64,000 nt of DNA from Sporofaciens musculi. Its GTDB lineage: Bacteria > Bacillota > Clostridia > Lachnospirales > Lachnospiraceae. Both the position numbers and the translations under genes were made by a program. The notes under the pieces were generated by a model. That model was not told the origin of the DNA, ran no database searches, and worked only from the letters and a program-made list of their open reading frames with translations. Positions within the stretch are counted from its first letter, which is position 1, and each line of letters starts with the position of its first letter. This document shows, in pieces, positions 15,316 through 23,270 of the stretch. The DNA lies in the NCBI RefSeq assembly GCF_009830285.1, contig NZ_WUQX01000001.1, positions 4,836,501 to 4,900,500 of the forward strand, given 5' to 3'.

Positions 15316-17250
15316 CTAATCCTTCTGGTAAAAATCGCATTCATAGCCATCTGCCCGGAGCAGCAGCCCTTTCGCCCAGGGCGGCGTCCTTCCCATCTGT
15401 TCACATACGGCAGAAAGAGACATCCTCCTGTCCGCTTCAATTATGATCTCATCATGCACCGTAGCCACGATTGCACAGTTCCGTAAAGTCCGCATGGCAT
15501 AGCAGAGAATATCCCGGCTGACCGCCTGCACAATGTTCTCCACAAACTTGGGGCCATAGCTTTCCAGCCGCTCCCATTTCTTCGTGCCGCTCACGCCCAT
15601 GTAAGTGACGGACTCCCCGCCAAACCGGTTCTCGCCAATCCTCGGCTTCACATACGCAAGCCGCCGTCCGGAAAAAAGCGTGATGAACAGCATCCCGCTC
15701 TGGTAATCAAAGCGGATGCCGTGTGTTTCCGTTGGCACTCTCTTTTTGATGCATTCCTTCACGGCACGGTCTGCTGCCCACCAGAACTCCGTAATGCTTG
15801 GGTTGGAATCCCGCCATGCTGACACAAGCGGCTGCAGCTCTTCCTCCGCAATCCCCATCTCCAATGCGCCCATGGATTTCAATGCCCCGACTGATCCGCC
15901 ATAGCCGAGTGCTAATTCGGCTATTTTACCTTTCTGACGCAGATGCCCGTTCACGCCGTGCTTTTCCACCGGCACATGGAACATCTGGCTTGCCGAGGCG
16001 CAGTAAATATCACCGCCGCCTTCGAACACTTTAATCCGCCACCGCTCCCCGGCGATCCATGCGAGCACCCTCGCCTCGATTGCGGAAAAGTCCGCCACGA
16101 TGAACTTCCTTCCGTCCTGCGGCACGAAAGCCGTGCGGATGAGCTGTGAGAGCGTATCCGGGATGTCCTCATAGAGCATGGCAAGGGCATCAAAATCCCC
16201 TGATTTCACAAGTTCCCGTGCCTGCGCCAAGTCAGGGATATGGTTCTGGGGCAGATTCTGCAACTGTATAATGCGGCCGCTATACCGGCCAGTCCTATTG
16301 GCTCCGTAAAACTGGAACATCCCGTGCGCACGGCTGTCCGCGCACACCGCATTCTCCATTGCCTGGTATTTCTTCACGGAGGACTTGGCAAGCTGCTGCC
16401 GCAGGGCAAGTGCCTCCCCCAAAGGCTCCGGCGCAGTCTTTAACAGTTCCGCCACCGCCTTTTTATCAAGGGAATCCGTATCCATCCCGTTCTCCGAAAG
16501 CCACTGCTTCATCTGATGTACGGAATTTGGGTTCTCCAGTTCCGTCAGTTCCTGCATGGCGGTTGACAGTTCCGACTTGGAGCGTCCGTCCATGGCGATT
16601 GCCCGTGCGACCATCTCCATATCCACCCCGATGCCCCGGTCGTTGATCTCCTGGTCCTGCCAGTATTCCTCCCACACAAAATCCAGAACCGGGAACTTGG
16701 CAAGCCTCTGCTGTATCTGCATCTCCGCCTCCACATCACGAAAGTTGTATTCCTTAAACCGCTCCCATTTCTCCCTGTCATGTTCCGGCAGGTTCCGCGT
16801 CCTGCCGCCATTCGTCTTGGTCGGCTTGCACGGGACGCAGAAATACCGGATCAGTTCCTTTCCCTCTGACAGCTTCTGCTTTTCCAGCCCAAGCACTGCG
16901 CCCACATTTTCCAAAGACAGCGGAAGGCCAAGCGTGGCCGACCAGACCATGGAGCATTTCCAGGACTCCGGCTCCAGCCATTCCCCAAGGTAATTTGATA
17001 AGCACACCCTCTCGAACATGGCATTGAACGCCCATTTGATGACAGACTCATCTGAGAGCGCAGCCAGGATATCCGCAGGGATTTCCTCCCCGCAGGCAAC
17101 ATCGACCACCTCCACTTCACCGCCGTCCACGCTGAACCCAAATAACAGAATCTCAAAATTCGGTGAGGAAGAATATTTGTAAACGCCGCATTTGGATAAA
17201 TCCACATCACTGTACGTTTCAATGTCAATTTCTATAGAATTCAATTCCAC
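15316..17250 (-). CDS. Phage family A DNA polymerase
   Basis: A 644-residue family A polymerase that starts with GTG at 17250, with AAGGAG just upstream. The N-terminal part is a DnaQ-like 3'-5' exonuclease (IEIDIETYSDVDL and the later EHDREKWERFKEYNFRDVEAE). The polymerase motifs follow: motif A FIVADFSAIEARVLAWIAGE, motif B RQKGKIAELALGYGGSVGAL and motif C ATVHDEIIIEAD. It replicates the phage genome. It is preceded by the SSB-like and Cas4-like genes, the usual order in Lachnospiraceae siphoviruses and integrative elements. Confidence 0.95.
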   Translation of the reverse strand: MELNSIEIDIETYSDVDLSKCGVYKYSSSPNFEILLFGFSVDGGEVEVVDVACGEEIPADILAALSDESVIKWAFNAMFERVCLSNYLGEWLEPESWKCSMVWSATLGLPLSLENVGAVLGLEKQKLSEGKELIRYFCVPCKPTKTNGGRTRNLPEHDREKWERFKEYNFRDVEAEMQIQQRLAKFPVLDFVWEEYWQDQEINDRGIGVDMEMVARAIAMDGRSKSELSTAMQELTELENPNSVHQMKQWLSENGMDTDSLDKKAVAELLKTAPEPLGEALALRQQLAKSSVKKYQAMENAVCADSRAHGMFQFYGANRTGRYSGRIIQLQNLPQNHIPDLAQARELVKSGDFDALAMLYEDIPDTLSQLIRTAFVPQDGRKFIVADFSAIEARVLAWIAGERWRIKVFEGGGDIYCASASQMFHVPVEKHGVNGHLRQKGKIAELALGYGGSVGALKSMGALEMGIAEEELQPLVSAWRDSNPSITEFWWAADRAVKECIKKRVPTETHGIRFDYQSGMLFITLFSGRRLAYVKPRIGENRFGGESVTYMGVSGTKKWERLESYGPKFVENIVQAVSRDILCYAMRTLRNCAIVATVHDEIIIEADRRMSLSAVCEQMGRTPPWAKGLLLRADGYECDFYQKD

Positions 17251-17336
17251 CAGCTCCTTTCACCGCCTTAAGGGCGGCAGGAAAAAGGCAGACGCCCGTT
17301 CCCCGCCACCCGGCGGCTGTGCTTTTCTCTATCTGG

Positions 17337-17903
17337 TTACGACAGGAAATCCTCCTCTTCCTCATCCGCAAAATCGTCCTCCGCACGGGACTTCCCGCCC
17401 AAAGGTTCCCCGTCACGGATTTTCTGTAAATTGTTCAGCCCGCAGGCGATACCCTTATTCCCGTTGGAATTGAATGCATAGAAATTGATGCTTGCCCTGC
17501 CGTACACGCCGCTGTACACCTCGGACGTATCAATAACCGGCTGGCGGTCCGCATCCACGATGCCGGGAGCCGTGGTGCTGTTGGCATTGACGAAATAAGA
17601 ATCCGCATAGGCTTCATCATCCGGGCGCTCCGTGTCCCCGTCACGCAGCGGGGTCTTCAGCACGGAAAGCGCAGGGACGCTCCTGCCGTTCCCCTTCAGC
17701 TTCGCCTCGCCCTCATGGTAGGCCGCTTCAATCGCAGCCTCGATTTTTGCAATGGTCTTTTTGTCAGATTTCGGGATGATGAGCGACACAGAGTATTTTG
17801 GCTCACCTCCGTTAATTGCCTTTGGGGTCCACACATTTGCATAGCTCCACCGGGTGTTCGGCCCCGTGATTACTTTTGTTGGATTGTTGGCTGTGTTTGA
17901 CAT
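17337..17903 (-). CDS. DUF2815-type single-stranded DNA-binding protein
   Basis: A 188-residue protein starting MSNTANNPTKVITGPNTRWS. It reads as an OB-fold protein (YSVSLIIPKSDKKTIAKIEA; ASINFYAFNSNGNKGIACGLNN) with a very acidic C-terminal tail (DDFADEEEEDFLS), like the tails of SSB proteins that recruit partners. It is the family catalogued as DUF2815, found beside DUF2800 nuclease and PolA genes in phages. It probably coats single-stranded DNA during replication or recombination. Family call from memory, fold from pattern. Confidence 0.8.
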   Translation of the reverse strand: MSNTANNPTKVITGPNTRWSYANVWTPKAINGGEPKYSVSLIIPKSDKKTIAKIEAAIEAAYHEGEAKLKGNGRSVPALSVLKTPLRDGDTERPDDEAYADSYFVNANSTTAPGIVDADRQPVIDTSEVYSGVYGRASINFYAFNSNGNKGIACGLNNLQKIRDGEPLGGKSRAEDDFADEEEEDFLS

Positions 17904-17919
17904 ATGATTTTCCTCCTGA

Positions 17920-19041
17920 CTAATCTTCCTTGAAATCTTCCTGCGCCGTGTCCATCTCCGGGCGCTTGTCGCTCTCCGGGACTAACGCGGGCTTGCCCTG
18001 CGGCTTCTCCACAAGGCCCTTTAAAATCTCTGCAAACTTCTTCTTGCCCAGCAGCTTCTCCATGGCCGTGATGCCTAAGAGCTTCGGCTCATACGGGTCG
18101 AAGCCGGCCTTCTTTACGGTATCCGCCACGGCATCCTCATCCGTGTACTTCCGGTTGGACCTTCCGGCCACAACCTTAAATCCGTCATACTTCACGCCGC
18201 TTAATGCCTGCTGCAATGCAAACTCCTTCACATCCGCTGCCCATGCCGCCAGTTCATCCGCTTTCACGAGGATTGCCGCGATCTCGTCATCCTCCAGCGT
18301 GGCGGGCATTTCAAAGTCATACTTCGCAAGCTCCAGGTTGTATTCCGCCCGTTTCCTGCAGACCGCCTTCGCCTTGCAGAACCGGCAGTGTTCCCCGGCG
18401 CAGAACTCGCCCTCCCCGGCATAGGCCAGCTTTGCCTTTTCGGTAAGCTCACCCTCCGCCCACTGGATTAAGTCCGCCTTCGCCATGGCATACACGCTGA
18501 CATTCTCACGGCGCGGCTGGTAGATCACCATGCGGACGGTGTCAATGTCATAGATGCCGTCAAACAGCTCCAATGCGCCCAGGGCATACAGCATCATCTG
18601 CGGGTTTCCTTCTGCTGAAACCTCCACGCCCTTGCCGTGCTTGTAGTCGATGATATACAGCGTACCGTCTGCGATGATGACACAGTCGCCAGTGCCAAAG
18701 CCTTCCTCCACGAAACGGGAAAAGTCCAGCCGCTGCTCGATCAGCACAACTGGGTCTTTGCATTCCCGCTTTGCCTCTTCCACCAGGGATAGGACATAAT
18801 CCGCATACCCGCAGGCGCATTCCTCCATCTCCTCATCGTAAAAGGAAAGCCCCTCCGTCGGGTCTTCGGTTTCCATGCCGAGGGACAGCTTCAGCTTGTG
18901 TTCGCACAGGCTGTGGGCATCGGTGCCCTGCTGCGCGTATTCGCTGCCCGTGTCCTCATAGTTCTCGCAGAGCCTTGCCGACGGCGGGCAGGCAAGCCAC
19001 CGGTGGCTGGAGGATGCTGACAGTAAAGCGTGTCTCCCCAT
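17920..19041 (-). CDS. DUF2800 Cas4/RecB-like nuclease
   Basis: A 373-residue protein starting MGRHALLSASSSHRWLACPP, with GGAGG 7 nt before ATG at 19041. The N terminus with HxWxxCPPSARLCE and the GFGTGDCVIIADGTLYIIDYKHGKG core (GxxD...DYK) give the PD-(D/E)XK RecB/Cas4 nuclease set. Four cysteines (CxxC near CAGEHCRFCKAKAVC plus the N-terminal Cys) are positioned to hold an iron-sulfur cluster. It probably resects DNA ends together with the SSB-like protein encoded downstream. It overlaps the upstream small gene by one base. Confidence 0.88.
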   Translation of the reverse strand: MGRHALLSASSSHRWLACPPSARLCENYEDTGSEYAQQGTDAHSLCEHKLKLSLGMETEDPTEGLSFYDEEMEECACGYADYVLSLVEEAKRECKDPVVLIEQRLDFSRFVEEGFGTGDCVIIADGTLYIIDYKHGKGVEVSAEGNPQMMLYALGALELFDGIYDIDTVRMVIYQPRRENVSVYAMAKADLIQWAEGELTEKAKLAYAGEGEFCAGEHCRFCKAKAVCRKRAEYNLELAKYDFEMPATLEDDEIAAILVKADELAAWAADVKEFALQQALSGVKYDGFKVVAGRSNRKYTDEDAVADTVKKAGFDPYEPKLLGITAMEKLLGKKKFAEILKGLVEKPQGKPALVPESDKRPEMDTAQEDFKED

Positions 19042-19409
19042 CACAGCACCTCCGCTTCCGCAAGCAGCGCCGCATATTCCGCCGGGTCGATCTCCGACAG
19101 CTTATCCGCACCGTGCTTATTCAGCAGTTCCCGCACTTCCTCCGTGTGTCCTGCGCGGGACTTCTCCGCCAGCACCGCGCGGACTTCCTCCAGCGTCAGC
19201 GGCTTCTTCTCCGGCTCCTGCTTTGCCGCAGGCTTTTCCTCTTTCTTTGCCGCCTTCCCAGCCTTTCCCGCTTTTTCCGGCTCCTTTGTATCTGTCCTCC
19301 CTGCTTCCGCGGCACCGTTGTCCGCCACTGCATCCGCAACAGCCTGTAAGCTGTCGGCAAGGGAACGCAGGTCCCCTATGACGTCAAGCAGTAACTTCAC
19401 TTTTCCCAT
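19041..19409 (-). CDS. Phage protein with Ala/Lys/Glu-rich linker
   Basis: A 122-residue protein starting MGKVKLLLDVIGDLRSLADS. The N-terminal helix contains hydrophobic heptads, the middle is a low-complexity Lys/Ala/Glu stretch (about residues 50-80), and the C-terminal domain (TLEEVRAVLAEKSRAGHTEE...LLNKHGADKLSEIDPAEYA) is a small helical module that occurs widely in Clostridial phages. It lies at the head of the recombination/replication block. No catalytic motif; probably a DNA- or partner-binding accessory protein. Confidence 0.65.
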   Translation of the reverse strand: MGKVKLLLDVIGDLRSLADSLQAVADAVADNGAAEAGRTDTKEPEKAGKAGKAAKKEEKPAAKQEPEKKPLTLEEVRAVLAEKSRAGHTEEVRELLNKHGADKLSEIDPAEYAALLAEAEVL

Positions 19410-19602
19410 GTACGTTTCCTCCTTCCATGACTTCACTCACTGCCAGCTCCCGGACGGAATCGCCCGGAACGATGATGGTCACCCTCCGCTTCTCCCCAAG
19501 GAGGAAGCGTAAGAAACGCTCCCTCACGGAGATATGGCGGCAGCTCACGATCCCGCCGGATGCCGGTTCCTTTGAAACACTGATCCTCAACGTGTGTTCC
19601 AT
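19384..19602 (-). CDS. Small phage early protein, unknown
   Basis: A 72-residue protein starting MEHTLRISVSKEPASGGIVS, with GGAGG 8 nt upstream. It has alternating strands (VTIIVPGDSVRELAVSEV) and basic patches (VRERFLRFLLGEKRR) and overlaps the next gene by 26 nt. It follows the promoter-like motif at 19640-19680 and is probably the first gene of the early operon. No family recognised. Confidence 0.55.
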   Translation of the reverse strand: MEHTLRISVSKEPASGGIVSCRHISVRERFLRFLLGEKRRVTIIVPGDSVRELAVSEVMEGGNVHGKSEVTA

Positions 19603-19639
19603 GCCCATAACCTCCATTTCCGAAGGGCGGCTGTTTTCA

Positions 19640-19680
19640 TGCCCTTCACTATACGGAGATTTTGAGGGGTGTTCGGCGGG
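19640..19680 (-). promoter_or_regulatory. Promoter-like motif shared with the excisionase region
   Basis: The minus strand reads CCCCTCAAAA followed by TCTCCGTATAGTGA, and TATAGT could be a -10 element with an upstream G. The same TCTCCGTATAGTGA word, also preceded by CCCCTCAAAA, occurs at 39641-39680 before an excisionase-like gene. Confidence 0.45.
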
Positions 19681-19686
19681 GTGTTT

Positions 19687-20073
19687 TTAGAAAAACTTTT
19701 TAAATTTTTTCCGGGCCGCAGATATCGTTTCTGAGACCACGCTGTGATGCACGCCTTCCTTACGCGCAATCTCGTTGACGGACATACCGCCCGCCAGCAT
19801 CAGAATCCGCCTGCGCTGCACTTCCGACAGCCCGTCCAATGCCTGGGCGATATGCTCCGTTTCCATTTCACGCTCCATCTTCGTTTCCGGCGTTTCCCTG
19901 TCAGCATATTCCTCTCCCACAAACTGCGCTGCATCCAGCGAATAACAGTGGTAACGTTCCTTGCGGGAAAGGTTGTCCTCCAGCCGCCTGTCTTCAATGA
20001 TGACGGCACCGATGGATTCCTCCACCTCAACTTCTGATACAGTCCCATCCGCAAATTCATATTTAATTTTCAT
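19687..20073 (-). CDS. Sigma-70 region 4-like phage regulator
   Basis: A 128-residue protein starting MKIKYEFADGTVSEVEVEE. The first half is strand-rich and acidic; the second half (ALDGLSEVQRRRILMLAGGMSVNEIARKEGVHHSVVSETISAARKKF) is a clean region 4-type helix-turn-helix with the LSEVQRRR entry helix. Family members in Firmicute mobile elements are annotated as sigma factors but lack region 2, so it probably acts as a DNA-binding activator. It is the most upstream regulator of the replication block. Confidence 0.75.
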   Translation of the reverse strand: MKIKYEFADGTVSEVEVEESIGAVIIEDRRLEDNLSRKERYHCYSLDAAQFVGEEYADRETPETKMEREMETEHIAQALDGLSEVQRRRILMLAGGMSVNEIARKEGVHHSVVSETISAARKKFKKFF

Positions 20074-20113
20074 TCAGATTCCCTCCAGTTCTTGAAATTT
20101 GGTTAAACAATTT

Positions 20114-20476
20114 TCAAGACCAGAGGGGCGGCGCACGGCCCCTGAACGGCGGCTGATGCCTACAGCCGAAAGCGCAAAAAAAGCGCACCCGAAGAATTCC
20201 AGGTGCGCCTGTCATAAAAACATTGTATTCTTTTGTGATTTGTTGGGAAAAGAGATAGAAATGTGTCGAATAAAAAAATTCCGCAGTCCCCCTTGAGGCT
20301 GCTGTATATACAGAAAAAATATGATATTCGGCCATGGGTGCAGGGAGCCAGCTCCCTGCTCGTGCCATGCCCGCTTCCTCCGAGGCACTATCTTTCCACG
20401 CCTCATAGGACTCTTCTGTAACACTCATTGTGAATTCTTCGTTTCCTGACTTGATCCTGATGATTTTTTCAGACAT
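20114..20476 (-). CDS. Doubtful small phage ORF
   Basis: The 120-codon ORF begins plausibly (MSEKIIRIKSGNEEFTMSVT, with GGAACG upstream), but a 9-bp palindrome (GCAGGGAGC/GCTCCCTGC) followed by a T-rich stretch and the clear terminator at 20176-20208 lie inside it. The later sequence looks non-coding. It may be the N-terminal half of a longer gene truncated by an indel. The peptide up to about residue 45 is the only part I would trust. Confidence 0.3.
   Translation of the reverse strand: MSEKIIRIKSGNEEFTMSVTEESYEAWKDSASEEAGMARAGSWLPAPMAEYHIFSVYTAASRGTAEFFYSTHFYLFSQQITKEYNVFMTGAPGILRVRFFCAFGCRHQPPFRGRAPPLWS
20176..20208 (-). terminator. Intrinsic terminator
   Basis: On the minus strand GCGCACC (20202-20208) pairs with GGTGCGC (20183-20189) around a 12-nt loop, followed by seven T residues. 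It would end transcription of the Com-like gene pair to the right before the sigma-like gene. Confidence 0.8.
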
Positions 20477-20553
20477 AAAAGCGTTCCTTTCTTTACGCCT
20501 TCGTAAAGCCAGAAACGCTTCTATTTTTGATATGAAATTGATTTAAAACGGAA

Positions 20554-20605
20554 AAATGGCCGGAGTAAGCTAAGGCTCATTGTCTCTAGCTTCACTCCGG
20601 CCATT
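20554..20605 (-). terminator. Long hairpin terminator
   Basis: Arms 20555-20572 and 20587-20605 pair over 18 bp with one bulged base (AATGGCCGGAGT...AAGCTA). On the minus strand the hairpin is followed by TTTTTCCGTTTT. It lies just downstream of the first Com-like gene. Confidence 0.75.
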
Positions 20606-20648
20606 CGTGACTCGATGTTCCCTGGTCCCACTCGCTCGGTAGTAAGTT

Positions 20649-20801
20649 TTATTTAACTGTCTCCGTGACCTGTAGTAGCCATTCCAATTTGACTATCCTC
20701 CCGCACTCCGGGCATTTCACCTTTAAGACTACACGCCCTCCCGCGGTGGCAATTAAATCGCAGATCCGTCCTTTGCAAGCGGGACATTTGACCATACACA
20801 T
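20649..20801 (-). CDS. Com-like zinc-finger mini-protein 1
   Basis: A 50-residue protein with GGAGG 7 nt before ATG at 20801. It contains CPACKGRIC and CPECGRIV 20 residues apart, a four-Cys zinc knuckle as in the Mu Com translational activator family, with strands between (GGRVVLKVK). In Mu, Com frees the start of the mom DNA-modification mRNA. Here two DNA methyltransferases are present but far away, so the target is unknown. It is followed by the hairpin terminator at 20554-20605. Confidence 0.7.
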   Translation of the reverse strand: MCMVKCPACKGRICDLIATAGGRVVLKVKCPECGRIVKLEWLLQVTETVK

Positions 20802-20962
20802 ACCGTATACCTCCCACAGCCTGTTTTGGATGACAAAGCCATGTTATGCATCCTGCATAAAATGTCCCATCGGTGGAAATTTCCATAAATTTCCATTGCC
20901 TGTTACCAGTATGACCCGGAATGCCGCCCCTTAATCACGGAATGCATAAAAAAACAGCAGAA

Positions 20963-21145
20963 TCATCTCCGCCGTTTCTTCCTCTCATATATGCCAGCCT
21001 CTATCCCTTCCGGGCCGAAGTGCAGCCTTACCAGTTTTCCGCAGTGCTGGCATTTGATCTCAAGGACCGTCCACTCCGTCTCTGTTCCCTCATCATCCAA
21101 AATGCGCCTCCTGCATTTGGGGTTGGGGCATCTGATCACTTCCAT
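20963..21145 (-). CDS. Com-like zinc-finger mini-protein 2
   Basis: A 60-residue protein with GGAGGAGG 8 nt upstream. It starts MEVIRCPNPKCRRRILDDEG and continues WTVLEIKCQHCGKLVRLHFG, so two CxxC-type pairs (CPNPKC, CQHC) frame a strand pair, like the smaller protein encoded at 20649-20801. The C-terminal tail is basic (YERKKRRR), fitting RNA or DNA binding. The two genes probably form one unit at the right end of the prophage. Confidence 0.7.
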   Translation of the reverse strand: MEVIRCPNPKCRRRILDDEGTETEWTVLEIKCQHCGKLVRLHFGPEGIEAGIYERKKRRR

Positions 21146-21217
21146 CTGCCGCCTCCTCCTTTACTCCACTCCGGCCAGTGACCGGCCTTATTTTCCGCCT
21201 CCCCGTACTAATATGTA

Positions 21218-21266
21218 ACAAGGGAACCAGACAAATGACAACTACGCTCTGCTCGGTTCCCTTTTA
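21218..21266. terminator. Hairpin between prophage and the next gene block
   Basis: AAGGGAACC and GGTTCCCTT form a 9-bp stem around a loop of about 27 nt; the plus strand continues TTTTATCG. It lies in the 255-bp gap that separates the GC-rich prophage from the 21.4-33 kb cluster and may terminate transcription in both directions. Confidence 0.55.
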
Positions 21267-21400
21267 TCGTTTGTATATTGTTAATTTTCTTCGTGTGGTG
21301 CTTCCCTCTACCCACTGTACCGTATTGCCAATTTGCATCTCAGGATTTATTTTGAAGTTAATGCTATAGAAACAGGGTAAGTATAGCTGACTTGATGGAT

Positions 21401-21649
21401 TCAAATCTCTTTCCCACAATGAGCGCAGTATTTGCCATTTGACAATCGTATTTTTCCACAATGCGGACACCTATTGCTAAATGCCCTATAGATATTGCAT
21501 CCGCAACTAATCAAAAGAAAAATAAATGCTATGCAGCCTTCTGCCACAATGTCATAATTGCCATCAAATATTTTTATTCCCATGACACATATAGCAATGC
21601 AAAGAGCAATATATGATAAAACTAATCCCCAAGTCACAACCTTTTTCAT
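21401..21649 (-). CDS. Small membrane protein with zinc ribbon
   Basis: An 82-residue protein starting MKKVVTWGLVLSYIALCIAI. It has two hydrophobic segments (about residues 5-27 and 36-53) followed by a short zinc ribbon, CPHCGKIRLSNGKYCAHCGKEI, that would face the cytoplasm. It is AT-richer than the prophage and lies at the 3' end of the uncharacterised cluster. No known family; possibly a small membrane sensor or anchor. Confidence 0.55.
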   Translation of the reverse strand: MKKVVTWGLVLSYIALCIAICVMGIKIFDGNYDIVAEGCIAFIFLLISCGCNIYRAFSNRCPHCGKIRLSNGKYCAHCGKEI

Positions 21650-21722
21650 TTATAGCACCTCTCCATATTTTCTTCCTGTTCCCCAATCTAACAAAACTAG
21701 AGAAAACGACACACTGCTCTTA

Positions 21723-22253
21723 CTATGCCCTCGCGTCAAAGCCGCCCCGCACTTCCACAATTCCGGCATTTATCTCCTGCCTTGCCGCCCGGAACGCATC
21801 ATAGTAGGCAGCCTTCAAAGCACCGTGTACCTGCGTCTCCGCCTTCGACTCCTTCTCATGCCAGCCCACGCCCGCCGTGTAGGTCAGTACCTCATCACCG
21901 TTCCCGTCATACACATGGACGGCGGAGCCCGTCCCCTCGGACTGGAACTTAGCTTCATACGGCTCCCCGAACAGGAGGCACAGCCACCGCCTGTCAGCCT
22001 CCCGTATCGTTTTCATGTCCGCCATTTCCTGACTGACCTTCCCCATCAGCGCCGCCCTGTCCGGCGCGACTTTGGCGACCTCGCTTTTCCGCAGGGCGAG
22101 GAACTTATTCCCCATATAGATGCCCTGCGCCGCATCCTCCCTGGCGTATCCGGCTATCTTCTCCCGGAGGGAATCAGACAGCTTCCATTCCTTTTTGGAT
22201 GACGCTTTGGGGATGTCCGCATGGCGGCTTTTTGCTATTCCTGTTATATCCAT
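21723..22253 (-). CDS. Uncharacterised cluster protein with C-terminal FDARA
   Basis: A 176-residue protein starting MDITGIAKSRHADIPKASSK. It is helical and basic in the first half, then has strands (GSAVHVYDGNGDEVLTYTAGVGWHEKESKAE) and ends RGGFDARA. That ending resembles the DIKA/DIKV/DIQI ends of four other proteins in this window. No signal peptide or membrane helix is visible. A decayed second copy of its N-terminal half lies at 25527-25715. It is the last conserved member of the operon-like array headed by the LytTR regulator. Function unknown. Confidence 0.75.
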   Translation of the reverse strand: MDITGIAKSRHADIPKASSKKEWKLSDSLREKIAGYAREDAAQGIYMGNKFLALRKSEVAKVAPDRAALMGKVSQEMADMKTIREADRRWLCLLFGEPYEAKFQSEGTGSAVHVYDGNGDEVLTYTAGVGWHEKESKAETQVHGALKAAYYDAFRAARQEINAGIVEVRGGFDARA

Positions 22254-22295
22254 TTCCCAATCACCTTCATTGCTTATCAGGGATAACTCCCTTTA

Positions 22296-22706
22296 CTACA
22301 CCGAATAACTGGGATTTCGAATAAAGGTAGTAAACAGATGTGCTATGCACTTTTCAATTCTGTCTTTATCACTGCTGCTTTCAAAGCCCGATAACCCATC
22401 AACATCCACTCCTATATAATTCGCTATCGCTTCCAGTGGTATCTTGAAGCATTGTGTAAGGCTCTCAAGCAATGCCTTGTAATATTCATCATTGTCCGGT
22501 TTTTCACAGCAAATCTGTAGCAAAAATACCATAAGATACTTCTCTTTATCCTTATCTCTTAATCTATAATTTTCATTACTGTATAACTGCCGTAATTCTT
22601 CTTCTGGTATTTGTGTTGCTATGCTGATGGAAGCAAAATCAAATCCCCAATCCAAATATTGTTTTAGCAATTCCTGTAATGAATATAATTCCATACTGAC
22701 TTTCAC
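22296..22706 (-). CDS. Small immunity-like or HTH-like protein
   Basis: About 136 residues; the start is uncertain (GTG at 22706 or ATG at 22694). It is a helical protein with two segments that could be helix-turn-helix units (FASISIATQIPEEELRQLYS; FKIPLEAIANYIGVDVDGLS). It is AT-richer than its neighbours, as is usual for immunity genes in polymorphic-toxin arrays. The start region is duplicated at 25488-25526 next to the pseudogene, and a partial type A repeat follows its stop. Confidence 0.5.
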   Translation of the reverse strand: MKVSMELYSLQELLKQYLDWGFDFASISIATQIPEEELRQLYSNENYRLRDKDKEKYLMVFLLQICCEKPDNDEYYKALLESLTQCFKIPLEAIANYIGVDVDGLSGFESSSDKDRIEKCIAHLFTTFIRNPSYSV

Positions 22707-22711
22707 ATCCT

Positions 22712-22750
22712 CTCACTGATCTGCCGGAAACCGGGGATGCCCGCTCTTTT
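22712..22750 (-). repeat. Type A intergenic repeat, partial copy
   Basis: This short copy keeps the CTGCCGGAAACCGGGGATGC core of the type A repeat and lies between the lipoprotein stop and the next start codon. Confidence 0.6.
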
Positions 22751-22753
22751 TTC

Positions 22754-23146
22754 TTACATAACCTCCCCATCAATAATCAAAATCACATCTGCATATGTTT
22801 TGCTCAGATAGGTTTTATATTCTTCAATTTTCTCACTGTCCACCTTACCATTCGTCTTTAACGATAATTCTATTGAATACTGCTCTGTTTCTTCATCATA
22901 AGACACTATTGCATCCGCTGATTCAATTCCTTCTTCATCTGTGAACGTACTTTCTGTAAACTGTACCAGATGATTACAAAACTGTTCAGTCGGTTCGCTT
23001 TGCGTTGCCACATCATCAAAGTTTACTGACACGGTATTTTCTTCCGTATCCAGCTGTAAAGTTTCTTCCTCTGCGCTGGCTATCATTCCACACCCCGTCA
23101 ATGAGAGAATACATATCAGTGCCAACAAAAATCCTGTTTTTTTCAT
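22754..23146 (-). CDS. Putative lipoprotein
   Basis: A 130-residue protein starting MKKTGFLLALICILSLTGCG. The signal peptide ends in the lipobox LTGC, so the protein should be lipid-anchored outside the membrane. The mature part is acidic and strand-rich (VSNFDD-type start, EQYSIELSLKTNGKVDSEKIEE) and resembles a small folded domain without known family. It is the only member of the cluster with an export signal and could be an extracellular partner or immunity factor for the neighbouring proteins. Start chosen at the signal peptide. Confidence 0.7.
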   Translation of the reverse strand: MKKTGFLLALICILSLTGCGMIASAEEETLQLDTEENTVSVNFDDVATQSEPTEQFCNHLVQFTESTFTDEEGIESADAIVSYDEETEQYSIELSLKTNGKVDSEKIEEYKTYLSKTYADVILIIDGEVM

Positions 23147-23177
23147 CAATATCTCTTTTGCCTCCATTCATTTTTCC

Positions 23178-23262
23178 CTTTTCCCCGATCTGCCGGAATG
23201 CCGAGGATACTGGCTCTGCCTTGTTGGGCTGTGGCTTATCAGGGATATGCAGCCGTAGCTTC
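23178..23262 (-). repeat. Type A intergenic repeat after the DUF4885-like gene
   Basis: It begins 9 nt after the stop at 23271. On the minus strand it reads GGCTGCATATCCCTGATAAG, CCACAGCCCAACAAGGCAG, then CATTCCGGCAGATCGGGGA. Versions recur after four other genes of the cluster. Confidence 0.7.
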
Positions 23263-23270
23263 ATTTCCTT

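Noticed and set aside
17225..17416. Small minus-strand ORF between SSB-like and polymerase genes
   Set aside because: Overlaps the SSB-like gene in another frame and lacks an SD; composition is that of a shadow frame.
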